DNA of 8,555 nucleotides from an uncultured Oscillospiraceae bacterium (GCA_900547445.1 URGJ01000032.1:1-8555); one strand, 5' to 3'. Counted from the first letter of the stretch, positions 1 to 5,996 are shown. Notes: generated from the sequence alone by a model not told the origin. Program-made: numbers and translations.

Positions 1-78
1 GTTTCCATCATATTTTTTTGAGAAAAGTGTAACCTATCATTGACGACTGCACAAATCATTGTCATTTTTTTAACATTA

Positions 79-98
79 ACTCTTGTCTTTTTAAGAGT
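79..98. repeat. Inverted repeat overlapping the -35 box
   Basis: ACTCTT (79-84) is matched by its reverse complement AAGAGT (93-98), with an 8-base spacer. The repeat covers the -35 region of the operon promoter, where a repressor operator would be expected. The arms are only 6 bp and AT-rich, so a chance match is possible. The regulator, if there is one, cannot be named from sequence. Confidence 0.3.
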
Positions 99-111
99 GA
101 TTTGTTATAAT
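83..111 (+). promoter_or_regulatory. Promoter of the scaffold/GGGtGRT operon
   Basis: A -35 box TTGTCT (83-88, 4/6 to consensus) is followed after exactly 17 bases by a perfect -10 box TATAAT (106-111). A TG one base upstream of the -10 box (103-104) makes it an extended -10 promoter. The predicted start near 118 gives a leader of about 74 nt. That leader has a short hairpin (154-158 with 165-169) just ahead of the ribosome site. The motif match looks like a strong housekeeping sigma-A promoter; strength is inferred. Confidence 0.8.
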
Positions 112-191
112 ATATATGTATGGTCGAATTTTGTAAATACGGCTAAAACAGCACGGTGAATTTTCGCCGCGCCGAAGGAAGGAGTACATAT

Positions 192-884
192 ATGAACTAT
201 TCAAAAGAAGTAGAAAACATGTGTCCCTTGGCAAAGGGCGCATACCACGGTCCAGCCCCGATTCCCGAGGAGGGCAAATGGGTTCAGGCAAAGGAAGTTA
301 AGGATATTTCCGGTCTCACCCACGGTATCGGCTGGTGCGCTCCCCAACAGGGTGCCTGCAAACTCACCCTCAATGTCAAGGACGGCGTTATTGAGGAGGC
401 TCTCGTTGAGACGATCGGCTGCTCGGGTATGACACACTCCGCGGCTATGGCTTCCGAAATTCTTATAGGCAAGACCATTCTTGAAGCCCTTAATACAGAC
501 CTTGTTTGCGACGCTATCAACACCGCTATGCGCGAGTTGTTCCTCCAAATAGTTTACGGTCGTACCCAAACCGCGTTCTCAGAGGGCGGTCTGCCTATCG
601 GCGCCGGTCTTGAGGATCTCGGTAAGGGTCTCCGTTCACAAACAGGTACAACCTACGCCACAAAGGTTAAGGGTCCCCGCTACTTAGAGCTTGCCGAGGG
701 CTACATCACCAAGGTTGCCGTTGATGAAAATGACACAATTATCGGCTACAAGTTCGTTCATCTCGGCAAGATGATGGACATGATTAAAAAGGGTATGGAC
801 GCTAACGAGGCTTTGGAAAAAGCAAGCGGCCAGTACGGACGTGTTGATGACGCTGCTAAGCTTATCGACCCGCGCGAAGAATAA
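192..884 (+). CDS. NifU/IscU-N-like iron-sulfur scaffold protein, partner of GGGtGRT
   Basis: A 230-residue cytosolic protein. The ATG at 192 is chosen over an upstream in-frame GTG at 156 because GGAAGGAG (177-184) sits 7 bases before it. Cysteines are at residues 11, 49, 56, 77 and 106. The stretch around Cys77 (ETIGCSGMTHSAAMASEIL, then GKTILEAL) parallels the IscU/NifU segment around its second ligand Cys, followed by the GKS-type helix. The segment CKLTLNVKDGVIEEA resembles the preceding strand pair. Family knowledge: proteins of this type are annotated as Fe-S assembly scaffolds and commonly neighbour GGGtGRT genes. The canonical IscU C-G-D motif is not obvious, so Fe-S binding is inferred. 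It is the first gene of a two-gene operon, 18 bases before the next start. The C-terminal 80 residues lie beyond the scaffold-like core and I cannot assign them. Confidence 0.8.
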   Translation: MNYSKEVENMCPLAKGAYHGPAPIPEEGKWVQAKEVKDISGLTHGIGWCAPQQGACKLTLNVKDGVIEEALVETIGCSGMTHSAAMASEILIGKTILEALNTDLVCDAINTAMRELFLQIVYGRTQTAFSEGGLPIGAGLEDLGKGLRSQTGTTYATKVKGPRYLELAEGYITKVAVDENDTIIGYKFVHLGKMMDMIKKGMDANEALEKASGQYGRVDDAAKLIDPREE

Positions 885-902
885 GAGGGAGGTAAACTTA
901 TA

Positions 903-1904
903 ATGGCTTTATTTGAGAGTTACGAAAGAAGAATTGACCAAATCAACGCCGAGCTTGCAAAGCACGGTATCTCCTCTATAGAAGAGGCTAAGGAAATCTG
1001 CGACAAAGCAGGTGTTGACGCTTATAACATCGTTAAGGGTATTCAGCCCATCTGTTTTGAAAATGCTTGCTGGGCTTACACCGTAGGCTGTGCTATCGCG
1101 CTTAAGGACGGTGTAAACAGCGCCGCCGAGGCTTCGGAAAAAATCGGTCTCGGTCTCCAGTCCTTCTGCATTCCCGGCTCTGTTGCCGATGACCGTAAGG
1201 TTGGTCTCGGTCACGGTAACCTCGGCGCAATGCTTCTGCGCGATGAGACAAAGTGCTTCGCTTTCTTAGCAGGTCACGAGTCCTTTGCCGCGGCAGAAGG
1301 CGCTATCGGTCTTGCAAAGAGCGCAAACAAGGCTCGTAAAGAGCCGCTCCGCGTTATCCTTAACGGTCTTGGAAAAGACGCCGCTAAGATAATTTCCCGT
1401 ATCAATGGCTTTACCTATGTTCAGACCAAGTTTGATTATTACACAGGCAAGCTTGAGGTTGTTGAGGAAATCGCTTATTCTAACGGTGAGCGCGCAAAGG
1501 TTCGCTGCTACGGCGCGGACGATGTTCGCGAGGGCGTTGCTATAATGCACCACGAGGGCGTTGATGTTTCCATCACAGGAAACTCCACCAACCCGACCCG
1601 CTTCCAGCACCCTGTTGCGGGCACTTACAAGAAAGAGTGCATTGAGCAGGGCAAAAAGTACTTCTCTGTTGCATCGGGCGGCGGTACAGGCCGTACCCTC
1701 CACCCCGACAATATGGCGGCAGGCCCCGCTTCCTACGGTATGACCGATACTATGGGACGTATGCACTCCGACGCTCAGTTTGCCGGTTCCTCCTCTGTTC
1801 CCGCTCATGTTGAAATGATGGGACTTATCGGAATGGGTAACAACCCGATGGTTGGAGCTACAGTTGCTTGCGCGGTTGCGGTTTACGAATCACTTAATAA
1901 GTAA
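903..1904 (+). CDS. GGGtGRT family protein
   Basis: A 333-residue protein carrying the family's namesake motif GGGTGRT at residues 259-265. A long Gly/Ala/Met-rich C-terminus follows, including MGRMHSDAQFAGSSSVPAH and GLIGMGNNPMVGA. The ribosome site GAGGGAGGT (885-893) is 9 bases before the ATG and begins directly after the upstream stop. A cysteine group lies near the N-terminus (C51, C56, C63). Length agrees with the family. There is no signal peptide, and the hydrophobic stretches are short, suggesting a soluble protein. I know of no established biochemical function for GGGtGRT proteins. The cysteines and the NifU-like partner make an Fe-S-linked role plausible, but that is inference. The gene ends the operon; a terminator follows after about 25 bases. 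Confidence 0.9.
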   Translation: MALFESYERRIDQINAELAKHGISSIEEAKEICDKAGVDAYNIVKGIQPICFENACWAYTVGCAIALKDGVNSAAEASEKIGLGLQSFCIPGSVADDRKVGLGHGNLGAMLLRDETKCFAFLAGHESFAAAEGAIGLAKSANKARKEPLRVILNGLGKDAAKIISRINGFTYVQTKFDYYTGKLEVVEEIAYSNGERAKVRCYGADDVREGVAIMHHEGVDVSITGNSTNPTRFQHPVAGTYKKECIEQGKKYFSVASGGGTGRTLHPDNMAAGPASYGMTDTMGRMHSDAQFAGSSSVPAHVEMMGLIGMGNNPMVGATVACAVAVYESLNK

Positions 1905-1928
1905 TTAGAAGTTTGTAACGCATAATTT

Positions 1929-1958
1929 AAGGACTCGGGAATTTTCCTGAGTCCTTTT
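1929..1958 (+). terminator. Rho-independent terminator of the GGGtGRT operon
   Basis: A 10-bp stem, GGACTCGGGA (1931-1940) with TCCTGAGTCC (1945-1954), has one G-U pair and a 4-base loop. Two further A-T pairs extend it, and it is followed by TTTT (1955-1958). It lies between the convergent GGGtGRT and pyk genes. The T-run is on the + side; on the - strand the tract after the stem is weaker, so efficient two-way termination is uncertain. Confidence 0.88.
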
Positions 1959-1982
1959 GCTATTCTGTATAAAAAATTGAAA

Positions 1983-3395
1983 TTAAACCGTCTCAACCTT
2001 TATTAAATTTGTATTTCCAGATTTGCCGTTAGTAACGCCGCCGGTAATAACAATCTTGTCGCCGTCCTTAAGTTTCAGGGTTTCTTTGGTAAGCTTTTGA
2101 GCACTGTAAAACAGGACTTCGGTGGAGGGGTAATTCTCACACATTACGGGAATAACGCCCCAAGAAAGCGAGAGCTTGCGCCATGTTTTTTGGTCGGTGG
2201 TAAGACCGATAATATCAACCGGTGGGCGGAAGCGGGACACCATCCGAGCCGTCATTCCCGAGAGACTGCAAACCGCAACCGCCCTTGCGTTAATGTCAAT
2301 CGCCATTCCGCAGGTGGCATGGGAAATAGCGTCCACGGTGTTTTTGATTTTAAACTCCGATGAAAGGAAGCGCTTTTGATAGTGAATATTCTTTTCGGTG
2401 CTTTCGGCAATCCTCGCCATAGTCTCAACCGCTAAAACAGGATACTTTCCCGCGGCGGTCTCGCCCGAGAGCATAATCGCGCTTGTGCCGTCATACACGG
2501 CATTTGCAACGTCGGAAATTTCCGCACGGGTAGGTCTCGCATTGCTTATCATAGATTCGAGCATTTCGGTAGCGGTAATAACCCGCTTGCCGAGCATACG
2601 GCATTTTGTTATGATTTGCTTTTGAATAGCGGGCAGCTCTTCAAATGGAATTTCCACTCCCATATCACCGCGAGCAACCATAATCCCCGCACACTCTTCG
2701 CTGATTTCTTCAATATTGTCAACACCTGACCGATTTTCAATTTTAGCGATAAGCTCAGTTTCCTTAGCACCGATTTCGGCAAGAAAATTCTTAACATCAA
2801 GCAAATCCTGCTTGCAGGAGACAAAGGAACAGGCGATGAAGTCTATACCCTCTTTTATTCCGAAAGCGATGTCTTCCTTGTCCTGCTCGCTTAAATACTT
2901 TTGCTTTAAGGTTTTATTCGGGAAGCTCATACTCTTGCGGTCGGAAAGCTCACCGCCGATAACAACCTTGCAGTTTACATCGGTATTAGTGGTGTTTACC
3001 ACTTCAAAGCTTAAAAGCCCGTTATTCAAGAGAATTTTATCGCCCTTTTGTAGGTCGGCGGCAAGCCCCTTGTAGTTAATCGAAACCCTTTTCTCATCAC
3101 CCTCAATTTCATCAGCGGTAAAGGTGAAGTCTTCCCCTTCTTTCAGGGTGATTTTACCGTTTTTAAAGGTTTTTATGCGGTATTCGGGACCCTTTGTATC
3201 GAGCATAAGGGCGATAGGCAGTCCTAACTTTTCCCTTACCTTTTTCAGAAGGTCAATGCGCTTTTTGTGGTCTTCGTGGGTATTGTGCGAAAAATTAAGC
3301 CGCGCAACATTCATTCCTGCCTTGCACATTGCGGTTATTGTAACCTCATCCGAGCAGGCAGGACCTAAAGTGCATACGATTTTAGTTTTTCTCAT
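1983..3395 (-). CDS. pyk: Pyruvate kinase
   Basis: Pyruvate kinase (EC 2.7.1.40), the last step of glycolysis: phosphoenolpyruvate plus ADP gives pyruvate plus ATP. The 470 residues cover the complete catalytic protein without the C-terminal PEP-utiliser-like extension of Bacillus-type enzymes. Key residues are present: the N-terminal KTKIVCTLGPA; R32, N34 and S36 in ARLNFSHN; D66-T67 in DTKGPE; catalytic K218 and metal ligand E220 in AKIEN; D244 in ARGDMGVE; and T276. Three conserved spots differ from the usual sequence: GPEYR rather than GPEIR, NNG (124-126) rather than DDG, and TATEML rather than TATQML. The ATG overlaps the stop of the upstream HD gene (ATGA), and AAAGGTGA (3402-3409) precedes it by 6 bases. 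It is the second gene of that operon, so translational coupling is likely. Confidence 0.97.
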   Translation of the reverse strand: MRKTKIVCTLGPACSDEVTITAMCKAGMNVARLNFSHNTHEDHKKRIDLLKKVREKLGLPIALMLDTKGPEYRIKTFKNGKITLKEGEDFTFTADEIEGDEKRVSINYKGLAADLQKGDKILLNNGLLSFEVVNTTNTDVNCKVVIGGELSDRKSMSFPNKTLKQKYLSEQDKEDIAFGIKEGIDFIACSFVSCKQDLLDVKNFLAEIGAKETELIAKIENRSGVDNIEEISEECAGIMVARGDMGVEIPFEELPAIQKQIITKCRMLGKRVITATEMLESMISNARPTRAEISDVANAVYDGTSAIMLSGETAAGKYPVLAVETMARIAESTEKNIHYQKRFLSSEFKIKNTVDAISHATCGMAIDINARAVAVCSLSGMTARMVSRFRPPVDIIGLTTDQKTWRKLSLSWGVIPVMCENYPSTEVLFYSAQKLTKETLKLKDGDKIVITGGVTNGKSGNTNLIKVETV

Positions 3396-3991
3396 TCCGA
3401 TTCACCTTTTAATCTGTTAAAATTTTCCGCTATTTCGTTTTCTTTGTCACGCATTGCACAAAGGGTCATATCAAGAAGCTTATCAAGCTCCCAACCTAGC
3501 ATTTCGGCACCCTTTGCGATAATATCCCGTGAACAGCCCGCGGCAAACTTCTTGTCCTTAAATTTCTTTTTAAGGCTTTTAAGCTCCATATCGCTGACAC
3601 TTTTAGAGGGACGCATAAGCGCCGCCGCGCCAATAAGTCCTGTAAGCTCGTCTGCGGCAAAAAGCACCCTTTCCATTTCGTGCTCCGGCTTTATGTCAAC
3701 CGTTATTTCATAGCCGTGACTGCAAACCGCGTGTATAAGCTCGTCCGAAGCCCCTATTTCAGCCAAAAGCTCGGGCGCCTTTATGCAATGCTCATCAGGG
3801 TATTTTTCAAAATCAATATCGTGAAGCAGTCCCACAAGACCCCAATTATCTGCGTCCTCCCCGTAGCCCAACTTTTCCGCGTACCATTTCATAACGCTTT
3901 GCACGGTAGCGGCGTGCTGTAAATGAAAGCTGTCTTTATTGTATTTCAGGAGCAGCTCTACTGCCTGTTTTTCGGTAATGTTTGTAAACAT
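3392..3991 (-). CDS. HD-domain metal-dependent phosphohydrolase-like protein
   Basis: A 199-residue soluble protein with an HD-domain pattern: H23/H26 in FHLQH, the H57-D58 pair in LLHDIDFEKYP, H92 in CSHGYE, and D114 in LFAADELTGL. These match the H...HD...H...D metal-binding order of HD hydrolases. The segment containing KYPDEH and the AADELTGL motif resembles the single-domain HD hydrolases of Firmicutes often labelled HDIG/HD proteins. The substrate is unknown; phosphate-ester or nucleotide hydrolysis is only the family expectation. An in-frame TTG at 3997 also opens the frame, but GGGGGAG (4001-4007) is 9 bases from the ATG at 3991 and only 3 from the TTG, so the ATG is preferred. Its TGA overlaps the pyk start. 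The C-terminal third is Lys-rich and helical. Confidence 0.85.
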   Translation of the reverse strand: MFTNITEKQAVELLLKYNKDSFHLQHAATVQSVMKWYAEKLGYGEDADNWGLVGLLHDIDFEKYPDEHCIKAPELLAEIGASDELIHAVCSHGYEITVDIKPEHEMERVLFAADELTGLIGAAALMRPSKSVSDMELKSLKKKFKDKKFAAGCSRDIIAKGAEMLGWELDKLLDMTLCAMRDKENEIAENFNRLKGESE

Positions 3992-4026
3992 TTCCAAATT
4001 CTCCCCCTTTTTAAATTTACGCTTTT

Positions 4027-4055
4027 ATTTTAACACAATTCAATTCTAATATCAA
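4027..4055 (-). promoter_or_regulatory. Promoter of the HD-pyk operon
   Basis: On the - strand, TTGATA (4055-4050, 5/6 to consensus) is followed after 17 bases by TAAAAT (4032-4027, 5/6). A TG is placed for an extended -10 (TGT before TAAAAT). The predicted start near 4020 leaves a leader of about 29 nt carrying the GGGGGAG ribosome site. Confidence 0.75.
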
Positions 4056-4111
4056 TAAGTTATAGGAAAGAATTTTAAATATATTATTAGAAAAAACAAC
4101 CTTCATATACT

Positions 4112-4139
4112 AAAAATCGCCCGACAAAATGTCAGGCGA
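4112..4139 (-). terminator. spoVT: Rho-independent terminator of spoVT
   Basis: On the - strand, TCGCCTGAC (4139-4131) pairs with GTCGGGCGA (4125-4117), with one G-U pair and a 5-base loop. Five T residues (4116-4112) follow. It begins 9 bases after the spoVT stop and insulates spoVT from the HD-pyk operon. Confidence 0.88.
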
Positions 4140-4147
4140 CAGCTGTT

Positions 4148-4681
4148 TTAATTTTCCATTTGTTTGCCTAAGAAAGAGGCGGCGACTGTAGCTAATTTTA
4201 TATCGCTTTCCTTTGCGCTCTCACCGTCTGAGGAAGTAAGAACCACCGCGCCGCTTACATCGCCCGAAGCTATTATCGGAGCGGCGACAGCAATGTTTTG
4301 GTCAATTCCCTCAATAGCGGGGACAGTTTTTTCGGAAGGATAAACCTCTACCCTTCTTCCCTCCATAATATCCTCGACATTTTGGGTCACACGGCGTTCG
4401 AGTACCTCTTTTTTGGAAATTCCGGAAGCGGCTATGCAATGGTCACGGTCACAGATAAGCACCGTTAAATCGGTAGCATTTGTAAGTGCGTCGGCATACT
4501 GCGCCGCAAAGGAAGATAGCTCCCCTATCGGCGAATACTTTTTAAAAATGACCTCCCCACCCGAATTTGTGTATATTTCAAGCGGGTCGCCCTCGCGGAT
4601 ACGCATTGTTCTTCTAATCTCTTTCGGAATAACGACTCTCCCAAGGTCGTCTATACGGCGTACAATACCTGTTGCTTTCAT
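4148..4681 (-). CDS. spoVT: Stage V sporulation protein T (SpoVT), AbrB-type regulator
   Basis: A DNA-binding regulator; in Bacillus SpoVT tunes forespore genes after engulfment. At 177 residues it has the length of the Bacillus protein (about 178). Residues 1-53 form the AbrB swapped-hairpin domain: MKATGIVRRIDDLGRVVIP, then KEIRRTMRIREGDPLEIY and GEVIFKKYSP, almost identical to SpoVT. Residues 56-177 match the GAF-like sensor domain (SFAAQYADALTNATDLTVLICDRD, with VAAPIIASGDVSGAVVL near the end). The ribosome site AAGGAG (4696-4691) is 9 bases before the ATG. The gene is monocistronic, with its own terminator. Its presence implies a spore-former or a recent descendant. A truncated copy of its 5' end lies 1.29 kb upstream at 5801-5974. 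Confidence 0.95.
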   Translation of the reverse strand: MKATGIVRRIDDLGRVVIPKEIRRTMRIREGDPLEIYTNSGGEVIFKKYSPIGELSSFAAQYADALTNATDLTVLICDRDHCIAASGISKKEVLERRVTQNVEDIMEGRRVEVYPSEKTVPAIEGIDQNIAVAAPIIASGDVSGAVVLTSSDGESAKESDIKLATVAASFLGKQMEN

Positions 4682-4702
4682 ATATAAATTCTCCTTTGTT
4701 TA
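4586..4702 (-). repeat. Direct repeat (downstream copy): 5' end of intact spoVT
   Basis: This is the partner of the repeat at 5879-5996. It consists of the leader and first 33 codons of the intact spoVT gene. Coding differences between the copies include six-fold degenerate Arg switches (CGC/AGA, CGT/AGA, AGA/CGC twice), which need two base changes each, so the copies are old relative to each other or come from different lineages. Confidence 0.75.
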
Positions 4703-4717
4703 GATAATTGAAAACCT

Positions 4718-4756
4718 AAAGTTCCTTTTTTGATTTTGATTCATTTTGGGAACTTT
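4718..4756. repeat. 8-bp inverted repeat in the spoVT leader
   Basis: AAAGTTCC (4718-4725) and GGAACTTT (4749-4756) are perfect reverse complements separated by 23 bases. The repeat lies 37-75 bases upstream of the spoVT start. It could be an operator (SpoVT is autoregulated in Bacillus) or form a leader hairpin. There is no T-run on the - strand side, so it is not a terminator of the lipoprotein gene. The truncated spoVT copy lacks it. Confidence 0.4.
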
Positions 4757-4770
4757 TGTAGCGATATTTC

Positions 4771-4799
4771 TATTATCTGTAAGCATTGGAGATTTATAC
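4771..4799 (-). promoter_or_regulatory. spoVT: Possible sigma-G-like promoter of spoVT
   Basis: On the - strand, GTATA (4799-4795) is followed after 17 bases by GATAATA (4777-4771). Sigma-G promoters approximate G(H)ATR, 17-18 bases, CATNMTA; the only -10 mismatch here is G for C. Known biology supports it, since Bacillus spoVT is sigma-G dependent. The region is AT-rich, so chance resemblance is a real possibility. The predicted leader is about 80 nt. Confidence 0.35.
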
Positions 4800-4847
4800 T
4801 TGTTATATATACTTGCTTTTTAAAAAATTAAAATTCAAAGAACACAT

Positions 4848-5720
4848 TTACCATACTGTTGGAACTCCGTCAACATAATGCCAAGAGTTTTCTTTTTGTT
4901 GCTCACTGTAATAAAAAACTCTTCCGCCTGCGCGATTAAGTTCAACCTGTGTTTCTGGGTGCACTTCAGGTTTTAATATTTTCTTAAAATCATTTTCTGT
5001 TGATTCATAAAATAATATACAATTTGATTCGGCGTTAACATGAGTGCCAATTTCTTCAACAGATTTGGGTATAACAATGTTAACCGCACCTTTTGTAAAA
5101 TAGAACGCTTTATATCCTATTCTTTTTACCGAAGAAGGTATAGATATTTTTTCAAAATTACACCTTAAGAAAGCACATCTGCTGATGCTTGTTACTCCTT
5201 CTTCAATTATAATTTCTTTAATTAATGTTGTGTAACGATTCCAAGGCATTGATTTTCCATTATTCAGAGGGTCGCTCAATTGTATGGACTGATAATATTC
5301 GGCCATATCTCCTGTTCCAGAAATCACTAAACTATAATCATCATAATATGTCCAAGTTACATTTTCTCCACAAGAGCCACTTTCTATTTTTTTTGCTGAT
5401 ACTGTGATTTTACAGGTTGCAGAAGTGCCATTAGGAGTTGTTGCGGTAATTTCACAAGTGCCTTTATTCTTTGCTAAAACTTCACCACCAAAATATTTAG
5501 CAATATTTTCGTCACTTGATTTCCAAGTAATTTTATCATTTATATCTTCTGGTGTTGTTTCTATAAGTAATGGTGTGGTTTCTCCTATTGACAATGTAAT
5601 TTCTGTTTCTGAAAGTTTTATAGCTTGATTATCTTCTATTTTTGCCTTCGAATCATTATTGCAAGCAGAAAGAGAAAAAAACACACAAATTACTATTAAA
5701 ATTACAATAGTTTTTTTCAT
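4848..5720 (-). CDS. Surface lipoprotein with Ig-like (Big_2) and BspA-type leucine-rich repeat regions
   Basis: A 290-residue predicted lipoprotein. Residues 1-20 are a lipoprotein signal: KK, a hydrophobic core (TIVILIVICVFFSL) and lipobox LSAC with Cys20 as lipid attachment site. Residues 33-108 resemble a bacterial Ig-like Big_2 domain (LSETEITLSIGET, ITWKSSDENIA, GTCEITATTPNGTSATCKITV). Residues 115-140 carry the GSCGENVTWTYY...LVISGTGDM linker typical of clostridial BspA-like proteins. Residues 165-225 hold about two to three LRR_5 repeats (IIIEEGVTSISRCAF, ISIPSSVKRIGYKAF, IVIPKSVEEIG). The likely role is adhesion or surface interaction (inference). An upstream ATG at 5771 is in frame but falls within the promoter and lacks a signal sequence at its start; the ATG at 5720 has GGGGTG 6 bases upstream. 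The gene is visibly AT-richer than its neighbours and lies between two spoVT 5' repeats, suggesting acquisition. No clear terminator follows. Confidence 0.85.
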   Translation of the reverse strand: MKKTIVILIVICVFFSLSACNNDSKAKIEDNQAIKLSETEITLSIGETTPLLIETTPEDINDKITWKSSDENIAKYFGGEVLAKNKGTCEITATTPNGTSATCKITVSAKKIESGSCGENVTWTYYDDYSLVISGTGDMAEYYQSIQLSDPLNNGKSMPWNRYTTLIKEIIIEEGVTSISRCAFLRCNFEKISIPSSVKRIGYKAFYFTKGAVNIVIPKSVEEIGTHVNAESNCILFYESTENDFKKILKPEVHPETQVELNRAGGRVFYYSEQQKENSWHYVDGVPTVW

Positions 5721-5733
5721 AAAGTACACCCCA

Positions 5734-5749
5734 TAAACTTTAAAGTTTA
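5734..5749. repeat. 16-bp perfect palindrome between promoter and start
   Basis: TAAACTTTAAAGTTTA reads identically on both strands. It lies just downstream of the predicted transcription start of the lipoprotein gene and ends about 7 bases before its ribosome site, a classic repressor-operator position. AT-only palindromes do arise by chance in such DNA, but this one has two G/C pairs and is perfect. Confidence 0.5.
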
Positions 5750-5761
5750 ATTTATAAGTGT

Positions 5762-5790
5762 AGTATAACATAAAATTTAAAATGTTGCAA
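5762..5790 (-). promoter_or_regulatory. Promoter of the lipoprotein gene
   Basis: On the - strand, TTGCAA (5790-5785) is followed after 17 bases by TATACT (5767-5762), with TG one base before the -10 box (extended -10). The predicted start is near 5755, giving a leader of about 35 nt that contains the palindrome at 5734-5749. Confidence 0.75.
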
Positions 5791-5800
5791 TGATATGTAT

Positions 5801-5974
5801 TTATAAATCCAACCTTTCTGCAAGACTTGTCATACCGAAAACAAACTTGTCGATTGGTGTCAATGTTGTCTGTGACGGGTCGCCCTCGCGAATACGCATT
5901 GTGCGGCGTATCTCCTTGGGTATTACTACCCTTCCGAGATCGTCTATTCTTCTTACTATTCCTGTGGCTTTCAT
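5801..5974 (-). pseudogene. Truncated second copy of spoVT (AbrB half-domain)
   Basis: A 57-codon frame whose first 33 residues (MKATGIVRRIDDLGRVVIP, then KEIRRTMRIREGDP) are identical to the intact SpoVT at 4148-4681. The leader is also alike: AAAGGAG (5990-5984) lies 9 bases before the ATG, followed by a TTTATATATG-like junction. After Pro33 the sequence changes at once to 24 unrelated residues (SQTTLTPIDKFVFGMTSLAE, then RLDL) and stops. The second half of the AbrB swapped hairpin (beta strands with LEIY...GEVIFKKY) and the whole GAF domain are missing, so DNA binding is doubtful. Over the 99 shared bases there are 22 differences, all synonymous, so the copy was under protein-level selection before it broke. 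A functional micro-AbrB protein is a less likely alternative. Confidence 0.8.
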
Positions 5975-5996
5975 ATATAAAATCTCCTTTTGTTTT
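5879..5996 (-). repeat. Direct repeat (upstream copy): spoVT leader plus 33 codons
   Basis: This segment corresponds to 4586-4702 and has the same orientation. It covers the AACAAA(A)GGAG leader through codon 33 (GAC CCG), at roughly 78% base identity in the coding part. Similarity ends abruptly inside the reading frame on one side and about 22 bases before the ATG on the other. The two copies are 1293 bases apart (ATG to ATG) and enclose the lipoprotein gene. Confidence 0.75.

Noticed and set aside
1..82. Search for a gene end, tRNA or riboswitch at the left edge
   Set aside because: Only AT-rich sequence with short repeats; no cloverleaf, no coding frame and no recognisable aptamer core.
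156..191. Upstream GTG start for the NifU-like gene
   Set aside because: The 12 extra codons have no family resemblance and overlap the ribosome site GGAAGGAG that serves the ATG at 192.
1266..1808. 180-codon open frame antisense to the GGGtGRT gene
   Set aside because: It lies wholly opposite a strongly supported gene, has no ribosome site of note, and its Ala/Val/Asn-rich translation looks like a codon-bias shadow.
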